From: Paenibacillus terricola
GTDB lineage: Bacteria > Bacillota > Bacilli > Paenibacillales > Paenibacillaceae
Assembly: GCF_014779765.1 (NCBI RefSeq)
Contig: NZ_JACXZA010000002.1
Location: forward strand, 760,066-824,065
Direction of reading: 5' to 3'
Length of the DNA stretch: 64,000 nt
Shown: one piece after another, positions 1 to 8,248 of the stretch
How the letters are laid out: each line of letters begins with the position of its first letter
How positions within the stretch are numbered: position 1 is the stretch's first letter
Notes under the pieces: model-generated
What the model was told of the DNA's origin: nothing
Databases searched by the model: none
The model's input: the letters and a program-made list of their open reading frames with translations, nothing else
Program-made: the position numbers and the translations under genes

Positions 1-510
1 TGCTAGAGCCAGATTATCGTGGCTGGAAGCAGCTGTTGCCTTAATTCCTCCCAATCCTTCACCTGGGGTAGAGCCCTTGCCCGACGATCCTTCATTCGGA
101 CTAAGCAGCTTACGTTGTACATCGTCATATTGGGAAGCGCTTGGCACCATCTTAGCGGTCGCTAGCACAACAGTGTCATCGAATACAAATACACGCACAT
201 CAGAGATTCCGGCACCGCTGAGTCTGGATTCCAGATGCGCGGAGAAACCGGTAGAATGCAGCCCTGAACTGCCAATCATGCTGTACACCGTCGTGCCCAT
301 TCCATTCGTTGTACTGCCATGACGGTTCGTTGTCATGGTCTTCATCCCATTCTCTGAAGGAATCAGATTAGGGTCTCTTACGGCAGCGGCATGTGGCGAA
401 TGCGCTGTGTGGATTCCAACGTTCTCTTCGTTAGCCGTGCTCGCGCATCCGCTTAGAAGCAGTACAGCACCTAGTGTAGATACTACGGTTGTCATTGATT
501 TCATTCTCAT
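1..510 (-). CDS. YhcN/YlaJ-family sporulation lipoprotein, 3' end cut by the window edge
   Basis: The open frame runs from an ATG at 510 off the left edge, so 170 N-terminal residues are visible and the C-terminus is missing. A GGGAGG site 7 bases upstream fixes the start. Residues 1-22 form a lipoprotein signal ending in the lipobox L-S-G-C (Cys22). A low-complexity Asn/Gly/Ser/His stretch follows, then a segment of YhcN/YlaJ type (about residues 90-125, with LESRLSGAGISDVRVF) in which short helices alternate with a beta strand. These lipoproteins are placed on the forespore or inner spore membrane in Bacillus relatives; the molecular role is unknown. It is divergent from the dehydrogenase genes at 636. 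The family call rests on pattern recognition and is moderately sure. Confidence 0.7.
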   Translation of the reverse strand, partial: MRMKSMTTVVSTLGAVLLLSGCASTANEENVGIHTAHSPHAAAVRDPNLIPSENGMKTMTTNRHGSTTNGMGTTVYSMIGSSGLHSTGFSAHLESRLSGAGISDVRVFVFDDTVVLATAKMVPSASQYDDVQRKLLSPNEGSSGKGSTPGEGLGGIKATAASSHDNLALA

Positions 511-635
511 CGTCAATCCTCCCTGCTTGAGGCTGTTGCTGAAGTTAGCATCTCCTTGCTCCTGAAATGAATATTCATGTTTGCTTGGAAAACAATAAAC
601 GTGCGACCAGGAATTACATTTCAGGAGGGAATGTG

Positions 636-1481
636 ATGATACAATCCGAAGATCAAGTATCTGAAGAGAAACAAAGTACGACTTCAACAGCTATTCAAGA
701 ACCAGAGTCAGGTGACGCCGTCCACATCCATAGCAGCTCCCGTCGTAAATTTCTGAAGACGACCGGATATGCGCTTGGCGGTCTCGCCGTTGGTGGTGTT
801 CTAAGCTCGCTCATTGGCTGCAGCAAGAAAGAAACGAACAATGAAACGACGGAGAAACCACCGGCGACGGATACCGGCGCTGGCACAGAAGAAGTACGGA
901 ACTACAACCGCGCTTTGATGTTCTTCACGCAGGAGCAGTACAAGATTGTGGAAAGCGCAGCGGAGCGCATCTTTCCTGAGGACGATAACGGACCAGGAGC
1001 GAAGACGCTTGGTGTTGCTTTCTTCATCGACCATCAGCTTGCTGGCGATTACGGCTTCAATGGGCGCGACTATATGAGCCCTCCGTTCTATGCTGGCGAG
1101 AAAGAACAAGGATATCAAGGACGTCTGAAGCGGCGTGAAATTTATGAGATCGGTATCCGTGAATTGGACAACTACAGCAATACCAAGTATCAGAAGGGCT
1201 TCACCTCCCTCGCGCCTGAAGAGATGGATGCCGTGCTGAAGGATTTCGAATCCGATACGGCTAAGCTGACATCGATCTCAGCAAGCGCGTTCTTCAAAAT
1301 GCTGCGGACAAACACGCTCGAAGGTGCATACAGCGATCCGCTGTATGGCGGGAACGCAAATATGAATGGCTGGAGGATGCGCGGATATCCCGGCAACCAG
1401 ATGAGTTATGCAGCGACGATCGACCAAGGATTTACGAAAATAGAGCCGAGCAGCCTGCAAGATCACCTGGCAGCGCATTAG
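636..1481 (+). CDS. Gluconate 2-dehydrogenase subunit 3 family protein, Tat-exported lipoprotein
   Basis: The protein has 281 residues. The start at 636 is chosen over an upstream in-frame ATG because AGGAGG lies 7 bases before it. A twin-arginine signal S-R-R-K-F-L-K (Arg36-Arg37) is followed by a Gly/Ala/Leu-rich hydrophobic core and a lipobox ending at Cys62, so the product should be folded, exported by Tat and lipid-anchored outside the membrane. The mature part matches the small gamma subunit of gluconate 2-dehydrogenase type enzymes, which helps mature or hold the flavoprotein subunit. The GMC partner begins 18 bases downstream, and tatC-tatA lie about 2 kb away. This agrees with a folded FAD protein needing Tat export as a complex, the small subunit carrying the signal for both. 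Confidence 0.88.
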   Translation: MIQSEDQVSEEKQSTTSTAIQEPESGDAVHIHSSSRRKFLKTTGYALGGLAVGGVLSSLIGCSKKETNNETTEKPPATDTGAGTEEVRNYNRALMFFTQEQYKIVESAAERIFPEDDNGPGAKTLGVAFFIDHQLAGDYGFNGRDYMSPPFYAGEKEQGYQGRLKRREIYEIGIRELDNYSNTKYQKGFTSLAPEEMDAVLKDFESDTAKLTSISASAFFKMLRTNTLEGAYSDPLYGGNANMNGWRMRGYPGNQMSYAATIDQGFTKIEPSSLQDHLAAH

Positions 1482-1499
1482 CTCAAGAAGGAGTCTGCT

Positions 1500-3215
1500 A
1501 TGGCAAAAACATTACCCAAAACCGATGTTGTCATCGCCGGCGTTGGCTGGACTGGCGGTATTATTGCAGCTGAGTTAACGAAAGCAGGACTAAATGTTGT
1601 CGGTCTCGAGCGCGGCAAGGAGCGGAAAACTGAAGATTATTTCATGGTGCATGATGAATTGCGCTATGCACTCCGCTATGAGTTGTTCCAAGACTTGTCC
1701 AAAGAGACGATCAGCTTCCGCAGCAATGAGAAGGTTCGAGCGCTTCCTATGCGTTCTTACGGCTCCTTCCTTCTCGGCACCGGTCTAGGCGGGTCAGGCG
1801 TGCACTGGAACGGCCATACGTATCGGTTCCTCCCCTACGACTTCGAGATACGCAGCAAAACAATTGAGCGTTATGGCAAAAATAAGCTGCCAGCGGGCAT
1901 GTCGATTCAAGATTGGGGCATCACCTATGATCAGCTAGAACCGTATTATGACAAATTCGAAAAAACAGCCGGAATCTCTGGCGAGACTAATCCGCTTGGC
2001 GGCAAGCGCAGCGCAGATTATCCGACGCCGCCGATGAAGAAGTCTCCGTCTCTGCAGAAATTTGCAGATGCCGCAGCTCGCATGAAGCTCCATCCGTATA
2101 TGATGCCTTCCGCCAATTTGTCGGAGAATTATACGAATCCAGATGGGATTGCTCGCGCTGCCTGCCAATATTGCGGTTACTGCGAACGTTTCGGCTGCGA
2201 GTATGGCGCCAAAGCCGACCCTGTCGTAACGGTCATTCCTGTCGCTAACAAGACGGGCAAATTCGAAATCCGGAGCCACTCCGATGTAAGACGCATTATA
2301 CATAAAGGCGGCAAAGCAACCGGCGTTATGTATATCGACATTACAACAGGCGAAGAGATTATCCAGCCTGCCGATATTGTCGTCGTGGCCAGCTACGTGT
2401 TCAACAATACGCGCCTTCTGCTGCTATCTGGCCTCGGCAAAGCGTATGATCCTGCTACTGGCAACGGCGCAATCGGCAAAAACTATGCTTATCAGGTGAT
2501 CAAAGGGAGCGCGGCGGGCTTTTTCGAGAAGGAAGAGTTCAATACGTATGCAGGTGCAGGTGCGTTAGGTGTATCGCTTGATGACTACAATGGCGACAAT
2601 TTCGATCACAGCAGCCTGAACTTTATTCACGGCGGTGTCATTACACTCACCCAATCAGGCGCTCGGCCGATTCAGAACAACCCGGTTCCTTCAGGTACGG
2701 CAACTTGGGGTTCGGAGTTCAAGACTAACTCCCTCAAGTACGCGAATCGAACGCTCAGCATTGGCGCTCAGGGATCATCGATGTCGTATAAACATCACTA
2801 TTTGGACCTTGACCCAACCTATAAAGACGCGTACGGCGATCCGCTTATTCGAATTACATTCGACTTCGAAGATCAAGACAAGGAGTTAGCGAAGTTCTTG
2901 GCACTTAGATGTTCAGAGATTATGAAGGAAATGGGCGCTGATCATGTTGATTTCCTGAAGGATCTTGGCCCCTATGAGATTATGACGTATCAGTCCACTC
3001 ACAACACGGGCGGCGTCATAATGGGTGCGGACAAAGGCGATTCAGCTATCAACAATTACAGTCAGATGTGGGACGCGGACAATGTATTCGTTGTAGGGGC
3101 AAGCTCCTTCCCGCAAAATGCAGGCTACAATCCGACCGATACGGTTGGTGCACTAGCCTACCGCACGGCCGAAGGCATCCTGAAGTATCGTGACAAAGGC
3201 GGCATTCTCGTCTGA
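1500..3215 (+). CDS. GMC family FAD-dependent dehydrogenase (gluconate 2-dehydrogenase large subunit type)
   Basis: The protein has 571 residues and a start preceded by AAGGAG at 1488-1493. The N-terminus carries the FAD dinucleotide motif G-V-G-W-T-G (residues 14-19). A Gly-rich GTGLGGSGVHWNG segment near residue 95 and the C-terminal STHNTGG and NAGYNPTDT blocks (about 500-545) are the GMC catalytic signature. A four-cysteine run, C-x2-C-x2-C-x4-C (about residues 221-232), resembles the iron-sulfur site described for bacterial FAD glucose dehydrogenases. It has no signal peptide of its own and probably rides out with the Tat-borne subunit before it. Likely role: oxidation of a sugar, sugar acid or polyol outside the membrane, with electrons passed to a cytochrome such as the one at 4562. 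The substrate cannot be told from sequence. Confidence 0.9.
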   Translation: MAKTLPKTDVVIAGVGWTGGIIAAELTKAGLNVVGLERGKERKTEDYFMVHDELRYALRYELFQDLSKETISFRSNEKVRALPMRSYGSFLLGTGLGGSGVHWNGHTYRFLPYDFEIRSKTIERYGKNKLPAGMSIQDWGITYDQLEPYYDKFEKTAGISGETNPLGGKRSADYPTPPMKKSPSLQKFADAAARMKLHPYMMPSANLSENYTNPDGIARAACQYCGYCERFGCEYGAKADPVVTVIPVANKTGKFEIRSHSDVRRIIHKGGKATGVMYIDITTGEEIIQPADIVVVASYVFNNTRLLLLSGLGKAYDPATGNGAIGKNYAYQVIKGSAAGFFEKEEFNTYAGAGALGVSLDDYNGDNFDHSSLNFIHGGVITLTQSGARPIQNNPVPSGTATWGSEFKTNSLKYANRTLSIGAQGSSMSYKHHYLDLDPTYKDAYGDPLIRITFDFEDQDKELAKFLALRCSEIMKEMGADHVDFLKDLGPYEIMTYQSTHNTGGVIMGADKGDSAINNYSQMWDADNVFVVGASSFPQNAGYNPTDTVGALAYRTAEGILKYRDKGGILV

Positions 3216-3280
3216 GAAACCACGCCATCGAGATGTTTCCAAATCAGTCATGTGTCATTAGAACCTCCCAATAACAAGCT

Positions 3281-3326
3281 AAAGGACCTCGAAACCCACT
3301 GAAAGGTGGAAGTCGAGGTCCTTTTT
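3281..3326 (+). terminator. Intrinsic terminator after the GMC dehydrogenase
   Basis: An 11-bp stem (AAGGACCTCGA paired with TCGAGGTCCTT) is followed by a T run at 3321-3326. It closes the dehydrogenase operon, and tatA runs toward it from the other side. Confidence 0.85.
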
Positions 3327-3415
3327 CACGAACATATTTGATACTAATTGGGCTCGAAAAATCACACTTTCGACTATTGGGCCCCGTTCTTTTCCTGATC
3401 GATTCTCCCCTACGC

Positions 3416-3625
3416 TTACAGAAGGTTCTGTGAATCCTTTTTGTCCTGTTCAATCGCTGCAGTAGGTTGCGTGTCGTCCTCTACAATCCCCCTCGTTGAA
3501 CTGCGGAATTCACGAAGCGTATCACCAAATGCGCGGCCAAGCATCGGCAGCTTGGACGGTCCGAATACGATCAAAGCGATGAGCAAAATGATAATCAACC
3601 CTGAAACGCCAATGTTATTGAACAT
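3416..3625 (-). CDS. tatA: Sec-independent protein translocase TatA
   Basis: This 69-residue protein has the standard TatA layout: one short N-terminal transmembrane helix (about residues 5-20), the F-G-P hinge (residues 21-23), an amphipathic helix (KLPMLGRAFGDTLREFRSS) and a short charged tail. TatA oligomers form the passage for folded proteins carrying twin-arginine signals. It lies 27 bases downstream of tatC on the same strand, so the two form a tatC-tatA unit. The nearest Tat substrate is the dehydrogenase subunit at 636-1481, which has an RR motif. This suggests a dedicated or co-inherited export pair. Confidence 0.95.
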   Translation of the reverse strand: MFNNIGVSGLIIILLIALIVFGPSKLPMLGRAFGDTLREFRSSTRGIVEDDTQPTAAIEQDKKDSQNLL

Positions 3626-3652
3626 AGATACTCCTCTTTTCGTCGAATGTTT

Positions 3653-4396
3653 TTATGCGGGATCGGGATTTGGATACGGGAACGCAGATGCGTGACGGCG
3701 CGCATACCGTTTGGATAGAAGCGCACTGATCTCAAACAACAGCAGGAGCGGAATGGTTACAGACAGATGCGAGACGAAGTCCGGCGGAGATATGCAAGCG
3801 CCAACGACAGCTAGACCCACGTAAGCATATTTACGTGAAACATTCAGCCTCTCAGGCGTAAGCAGCCCCAATCGAGTCAAGAACAACATGACAAGCGGCA
3901 TCTCGAATGCAACGCCCAGCGGGAACACGACACTAAAGAGGAAGACAAAGTACTTGTCTATGCCGTATGTTTCGGTTGCTCCAATCGTATGGTTCATCTG
4001 AATCATGAACTTCAGCATCATGGGGAATACGACAAAGTAGCTGAACGATACACCACCAAGAAACAGAAAGAACGATACGGGCACATAGGCAAGCGTACCC
4101 TTCGCTTCTTTATACGTCAGACCAGGTCTAACGAATGCCCATGCCTGATACAGGAGCACAGGCAGCGTGAACAGCATCGCCAGCAGAAACGCACAGCGCA
4201 GGTAGATGAACAGTCCGTCTGTGAATGAGAATACGTTCCACTGAACGTTAGCTGCCGCTGAACTCTTGATATACTGCAGAATGCGGGGCGACAAGTAAAG
4301 TCCGCCACACATGGCCACAAGGAAGCAGCTAAATACGATTAACAGCCTTCGCCTCAACTCCGTTAAGTGTCTCACCACATCCTCGTTGATGTCCAA
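3653..4396 (-). CDS. tatC: Sec-independent protein translocase TatC
   Basis: A 247-residue polytopic membrane protein. The start is a TTG at 4396, chosen because GAGGTG sits 7 bases upstream. The N-terminal cytoplasmic segment has the TatC signature LTELRRRL, and six hydrophobic segments follow, including the PGLTYKE loop and the family block FPLGVAFEMPLV. TatC recognises the twin-arginine signal and recruits TatA. The unit lies between a Tat-dependent oxidoreductase and a cytochrome c, and shares an upstream region with the divergent cytochrome gene, so the three transcription units probably serve one respiratory function. Confidence 0.96.
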   Translation of the reverse strand: MDINEDVVRHLTELRRRLLIVFSCFLVAMCGGLYLSPRILQYIKSSAAANVQWNVFSFTDGLFIYLRCAFLLAMLFTLPVLLYQAWAFVRPGLTYKEAKGTLAYVPVSFFLFLGGVSFSYFVVFPMMLKFMIQMNHTIGATETYGIDKYFVFLFSVVFPLGVAFEMPLVMLFLTRLGLLTPERLNVSRKYAYVGLAVVGACISPPDFVSHLSVTIPLLLLFEISALLSKRYARRHASAFPYPNPDPA

Positions 4397-4561
4397 TCGT
4401 GTTCACCTCGATTCTCCGGCTTCATTTGTTATTATTTTCAAAACCCATGTTTAGATTGTCCAGCTTACACCGTGTTATGCGTTTCGAATAGGAATCCGAA
4501 TATGAATCGAAGCCTATGGGAAACGTATGACAATAATACTAAGAATGAGGTGTTATCTGCG

Positions 4562-4936
4562 ATGGTGAAATCCAAATGGATCATGGGGTTAATGGCGCTT
4601 ACGCTCGCCGTTTCGCTAAGCGCTTGCGGAAACAAGAAAGAAGAAACGAACAACGGAACAACGACTGGCAACAACGAAACAACAGGTAATACGAGCGGCG
4701 GCACGGTTGATGCGGCAGCTGCGGAAACGGTGTATAAGGCCAACTGCATTAGCTGTCACGCAGTAGATCTTGCTGGCGGCATCGGACCTAACCTGCAGAA
4801 AGTTGGCGGCAAGCTGTCAGTGGCAGATATCACGAAACGTATTGACGAAGGCGGCGGCGGCATGCCTGCGTTCAAAGGAACATTAAGCGATACGGACATC
4901 GCCAATCTTGCTGGATGGCTCGGTTCCATGAAGTAA
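4562..4936 (+). CDS. Small c-type cytochrome, membrane lipoprotein (c551/CccB type)
   Basis: The 124-residue product starts at 4562, 9 bases after GAGGTG. A lipoprotein signal ends in L-S-A-C (Cys22), then comes an Asn/Thr/Gly-rich linker, then a compact cytochrome domain with the haem motif C-I-S-C-H (residues 62-66) and a likely axial Met101 in GGGMPAF. This is the size and layout of Bacillus cytochrome c551, an electron shuttle fixed to the outer face of the membrane. Given its neighbours, it may take electrons from the GMC dehydrogenase and pass them to a terminal oxidase. That pairing is inference from position. Confidence 0.93.
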   Translation: MVKSKWIMGLMALTLAVSLSACGNKKEETNNGTTTGNNETTGNTSGGTVDAAAAETVYKANCISCHAVDLAGGIGPNLQKVGGKLSVADITKRIDEGGGGMPAFKGTLSDTDIANLAGWLGSMK

Positions 4937-4943
4937 AACGCAT

Positions 4944-4986
4944 AAGGGCAGCCTCAGGTCGATTCATTGACCTAGGGCTGCCCTTT
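4944..4986 (+). terminator. Terminator shared by the cytochrome c gene and the convergent UvrA-like gene
   Basis: AAGGGCAGCC pairs with GGGCTGCCCTT around an inner TCAGGTC/GACCT stem, followed by TTTGTTTT. It lies between convergent genes and may work in both directions. Confidence 0.85.
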
Positions 4987-5007
4987 GTTTTGCTATAGGT
5001 AGAACAT

Positions 5008-7260
5008 CTACTTCAAGTACTTCCCCGTAATCGATTGCTCCGCATGATCGATCTGCGTTGGCGTCCCTTCGAACACCACTTGGCCGCCCTTGCTTCCTCC
5101 ATCCGGTCCCATGTCGATTATCCAATCCGCTTGGCTGATCACATCCAGATTGTGCTCGATGACGATAACCGTATTGCCCGCATCCACCAGACGGTTCATG
5201 ATCCCGAGCAATTGACCGATGTCGGACATATGAAGACCAGTCGTTGGCTCGTCCATGACGTAGATGCTGCCCTTCTTGTGCAGTTCGCTTGCGAGCTTAA
5301 TGCGCTGGCATTCGCCGCCTGAGAGCGTGCTGAGCGGTTGTCCGAGTGTAATGTAATTAAGCCCCACATCGCTCATAGCCTGCAGCTTCTTCACAACCTC
5401 TTTCAGCTCGAAGAACGACAATGCCTGTTCCACCGTCATCTCCAGTACATCAGCAATGGATTTGCCATTCAGCTTATATTCCAGCACTTCTTCCTTAAAC
5501 CGTTTGCCGCCGCAAACTTCGCATGGCAGCTTCACGCTATCGAGGAATGCAATATCGGTATATACAACTCCAAGCCCCTGACAGTTCTCACATGCTCCTT
5601 TGGAGTTGAAGCTGAACAACCCTTGATTAACTTTATTCGTAGAGGCGAACGCTTTACGAACATCATCCATGATGCCTGTGTAGGTCGCAGGATTCGAACG
5701 TGTGGACACCCCTACCGCCGACTGGTCGATAACGATTGCATCGGTATGCTGGTTGAGGAATATGTCGTTAATAAGCGTACTTTTCCCCGAGCCCGCGACT
5801 CCTGTAACGATTGTTAGAACACCGGTTGGAATATCTACGCTTACGTTCTGCAAGTTATGCAGTGATGCATTGTGAACGGACAGTTTGCCTGATGGCTGCC
5901 TGCAATCTTGCTTCAGCTGCAGCGGCCGCTTCATGAAGTTGCCCGTAAGAGTGCCTGACGTGAGCAAGCCCTCGTAGCTGCCTTCGTACACGATCGTCCC
6001 GCCTCGGCTTCCCGCGTGTGGACCCACATCGACGATATGGTCGGCCGTCTTGATAACGTCCGGGTCGTGCTCAACTACAATGACCGTATTCCCCTTATCA
6101 CGCAACTTCAGCAGCAGTTCATTCAAGCGGTGAACATCCCGAGGATGCAGGCCAACGCTTGGTTCGTCGAAAATATAAGTGACATCCACCAGACTGCCGC
6201 TTAGATGCTTCACCATTTTAACGCGCTGCGACTCGCCGCCCGATAACGTATCCGTCTCGCGGTCGAGCGTCAAATACTCCAAGCCGATATCGACCAGATG
6301 CTGCAGCCGCTCGGTCAGCGCTTTAACGATTGGTGCTGCGATCGGATCGTCAATCTCGTGAACGACACGGATAAGCTGTCCAACCTCCATTGCCGACAGC
6401 TGCGCAATGTTGTATCCATTAATACGGCAGTTAAGGGCTGCCTGGCTAAGTCTCGCACCGTGACAGCTGGCGCAAGGACCTTCCGTTATGTAAGGTGTTA
6501 CGGACTTCTGCGTACGTTCGGACATTGTTTTCACATCACGTTTGATGTACTTGTTAGTGAATTTCTCAATAACGCCTTCCACCGTTATGTTCATCGTTTT
6601 ACCGCCGAACAGCACTTCTACCTTTCTTGCTTTGCCGTACAGCAGCTGCTCAAGCAGATCAGTTGGATAGTCGCTTAATTTCATGTCAAGATCGTAGGAT
6701 CCCGCCTCCATGAGCATATTCCATTCGAAGCTGCCAATCGAATAATCAGGCAGCATAAGTGCCCCTTCGTTCAACGATCTGGTCATATCGACAGCTTTGC
6801 TCATATCTACGCCCAGCCTGCGGCCGATGCCGTTGCATTCCGGACACATGCCTTGCGGGTCATTGAACGAGAATATATGTGCAGGCCCTACGTAAGGATG
6901 GCCTACTCGGGAGAATATCAGCCGAACAATCGGTGCAATGTCCGTAATTGTACCCATCGTGGAATGCGAACCTCCGCCCAGCCGCTTCTGGTCCACGATG
7001 ACCGCCATGCTCAGGTTCTCAATCGCATCGGTATCTGGCTGAGGATATTTGGGCAAGAACGTGCGCACGAACATCGTGAAGTTTTCATTCAGCAGTCTTG
7101 TAGATTCAGCGGCAATCGTATCGAATACGATCGAGGACTTACCGGAACCGGATACGCCAGTGAAAATCGAGATCTTGCGTTTTGGAATGCTTAAAGATAC
7201 GTTCTTCAGATTGTTTTCCCTCGCACCCGATATAACGATATACTCCTGGTTAGCGCTCAA
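5008..7260 (-). CDS. Short UvrA paralogue (ABC ATPase of the excinuclease/DrrC type)
   Basis: The 750-residue protein starts at a TTG with GGAAGG upstream. It has two ABC ATPase modules: Walker A GVSGSGKSS near residue 35 and GVAGSGKST near 500, and signatures LSGGESQRVKM and LSGGECQRIKL. CxxC pairs of UvrA zinc fingers are visible (CPEC, CASC, CENC, CEVC). Housekeeping UvrA is about 940-960 residues; the shortfall and close spacing after the first Walker A suggest that the UvrB-binding insertion is missing, as in class II/III UvrA proteins linked to resistance against DNA-binding drugs. No uvrB or uvrC is nearby. It may scan for or remove intercalating compounds. Function beyond DNA-binding ATPase is inferred. 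Confidence 0.88.
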   Translation of the reverse strand: MSANQEYIVISGARENNLKNVSLSIPKRKISIFTGVSGSGKSSIVFDTIAAESTRLLNENFTMFVRTFLPKYPQPDTDAIENLSMAVIVDQKRLGGGSHSTMGTITDIAPIVRLIFSRVGHPYVGPAHIFSFNDPQGMCPECNGIGRRLGVDMSKAVDMTRSLNEGALMLPDYSIGSFEWNMLMEAGSYDLDMKLSDYPTDLLEQLLYGKARKVEVLFGGKTMNITVEGVIEKFTNKYIKRDVKTMSERTQKSVTPYITEGPCASCHGARLSQAALNCRINGYNIAQLSAMEVGQLIRVVHEIDDPIAAPIVKALTERLQHLVDIGLEYLTLDRETDTLSGGESQRVKMVKHLSGSLVDVTYIFDEPSVGLHPRDVHRLNELLLKLRDKGNTVIVVEHDPDVIKTADHIVDVGPHAGSRGGTIVYEGSYEGLLTSGTLTGNFMKRPLQLKQDCRQPSGKLSVHNASLHNLQNVSVDIPTGVLTIVTGVAGSGKSTLINDIFLNQHTDAIVIDQSAVGVSTRSNPATYTGIMDDVRKAFASTNKVNQGLFSFNSKGACENCQGLGVVYTDIAFLDSVKLPCEVCGGKRFKEEVLEYKLNGKSIADVLEMTVEQALSFFELKEVVKKLQAMSDVGLNYITLGQPLSTLSGGECQRIKLASELHKKGSIYVMDEPTTGLHMSDIGQLLGIMNRLVDAGNTVIVIEHNLDVISQADWIIDMGPDGGSKGGQVVFEGTPTQIDHAEQSITGKYLK

Positions 7261-7365
7261 AGACGAACATCCTTCCGTAATAGAATAGTAAGCAGTAAAG
7301 ATTCATAATTGTACCATTAAACGAGCTGCTAGTTTGTCGAAAACAGAAATTTCTCTAAGAGCAAT

Positions 7366-7397
7366 AAACCGACTGCAAATGGCTTGCAGCCGGTTTA
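7366..7397 (-). terminator. Terminator after the SRPBCC gene
   Basis: AAACCGACTGCAA and TTGCAGCCGGTTT form a hairpin with one mismatch and an ATGGC loop, downstream of the minus-strand gene ending at 7416. On that strand it is followed by TTATTG, a weak U run. Confidence 0.65.
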
Positions 7398-7415
7398 AGA
7401 TCGTTCATGAAATGA

Positions 7416-7817
7416 TTATTGCTCCAACAGTTTAGCAAGCTCGCCGCACCATTGCGTAACGCCCCATTTGGCACCATTGAGTGCTTGTTCGTTGGAGATG
7501 CCCGATTGTTCGAGATGAAGGTTTACTTGACCCTCTCCAAGATCTTGAATCGACCACGTTACAGTGTGCTTCTCAGGTCCAACAGACGATGTATAAGATA
7601 ATACGCGTTGCGCCTCGTCTACAACGAGTACTTCGCAGTTAATGATGCCATCCCAGTACTGATTCGGTTCTGCTCGGAACTGGAATTGGTGACCTACCTC
7701 TGGTATGAAATCATTGGCGAGAACCCATTTGGCAAGCTTGCTGGAGTCCGTCAATGCGGACCACAGTTTTTCGATCGTTGTCTTATACTGAAAATCCAGA
7801 GTAAGTGTTAAACTCAT
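7416..7817 (-). CDS. SRPBCC / AHSA1-like domain protein
   Basis: The 133-residue protein starts at 7817, where its ATG overlaps the stop of the upstream ArsR gene by four bases (ATGA), so translation is probably coupled. The fold shows START/Bet-v1-like features: an N-terminal strand (SLTLTLDFQYKTT), helix EKLWSALTDSSKLAKWV, strand blocks around VGHQFQFRAEP and a long C-terminal helix. These proteins bind small hydrophobic molecules; ArsR-SRPBCC pairs are common in Bacillales and the ligand is rarely known. Its partner regulator and twin operators at 8184-8228 imply induction by a small molecule or stress that releases ArsR. Confidence 0.85.
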   Translation of the reverse strand: MSLTLTLDFQYKTTIEKLWSALTDSSKLAKWVLANDFIPEVGHQFQFRAEPNQYWDGIINCEVLVVDEAQRVLSYTSSVGPEKHTVTWSIQDLGEGQVNLHLEQSGISNEQALNGAKWGVTQWCGELAKLLEQ

Positions 7818-8146
7818 TGTTCCTCTTCCTCCTCTAATAATTGGCCTAAGGTAATCATGTTCATGGTCCAAAACTTCTGATAAAACGACAGCCAGTCATG
7901 GACTTCACGGAGCGGAGCGGCGTTCAGCCTGAACCGGGTTTCTCTGCCGACCTTGCGGTCAAGCACCAAACCCGCCTCTTTCAGTATCGCCAAATGCTTC
8001 GATACGGCAGTGCGACCCATATCGAATTGTGACGTTAGTTCATGCAGCGGAATTTCTCTAGGTTCCGCCAGTATGCGAATCAATTTACGTCGTGTTGGAT
8101 CTGCAATAGCATCGAATGGATCCCTCAACGGATTGTTATCGCTCAC
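7814..8146 (-). CDS. ArsR-family winged-helix repressor
   Basis: The 110-residue product starts at GTG 8146, preferred over a longer reading because AGGAGAGG lies just before it. The whole protein is one winged helix: DPTRRKLIRIL, then a recognition helix region with TAVSKHLAILKEAGLV (about residues 45-60), then the wing RKVGRETRFRLN. No cysteine pair of the metal-sensing ArsR types is visible, so it is more likely a non-metal sensor, as is usual for ArsR partners of SRPBCC proteins. The promoter upstream carries two GACAC(N)6GTGTC palindromes, one between -35 and -10, so strong autorepression is likely. Confidence 0.9.
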   Translation of the reverse strand: MSDNNPLRDPFDAIADPTRRKLIRILAEPREIPLHELTSQFDMGRTAVSKHLAILKEAGLVLDRKVGRETRFRLNAAPLREVHDWLSFYQKFWTMNMITLGQLLEEEEEQ

Positions 8147-8183
8147 AACACCCTCTCCTAGGATATAGCTAATGTTTCGATCG

Positions 8184-8235
8184 GACACTATTTAGTGTCA
8201 TATTGATTATAGGACACTTTTTGGTGTCGTGTCAA
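8184..8235 (-). promoter_or_regulatory. Promoter with two palindromic operators for the ArsR-SRPBCC operon
   Basis: Reading the minus strand, TTGACA (8235-8230) and TATAAT (8211-8206) are separated by 18 bases. Operator 1, GACACTT-TT-TGGTGTC (8213-8228), fills the spacer. Operator 2, GACACTA-TT-TAGTGTC (8184-8199), has perfect arms and covers the expected start of transcription. The centres are 29 bp apart, just under three helical turns. This layout is expected for an autorepressing ArsR dimer pair; that ArsR is the binder is inference. Confidence 0.82.
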
Positions 8236-8248
8236 TATTGGGTATCAT

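Noticed and set aside
77..565. Two plus-strand frames at the left edge.
   Set aside because: They are antisense shadows of the minus-strand lipoprotein, which has a signal peptide, lipobox and strong ribosome site.
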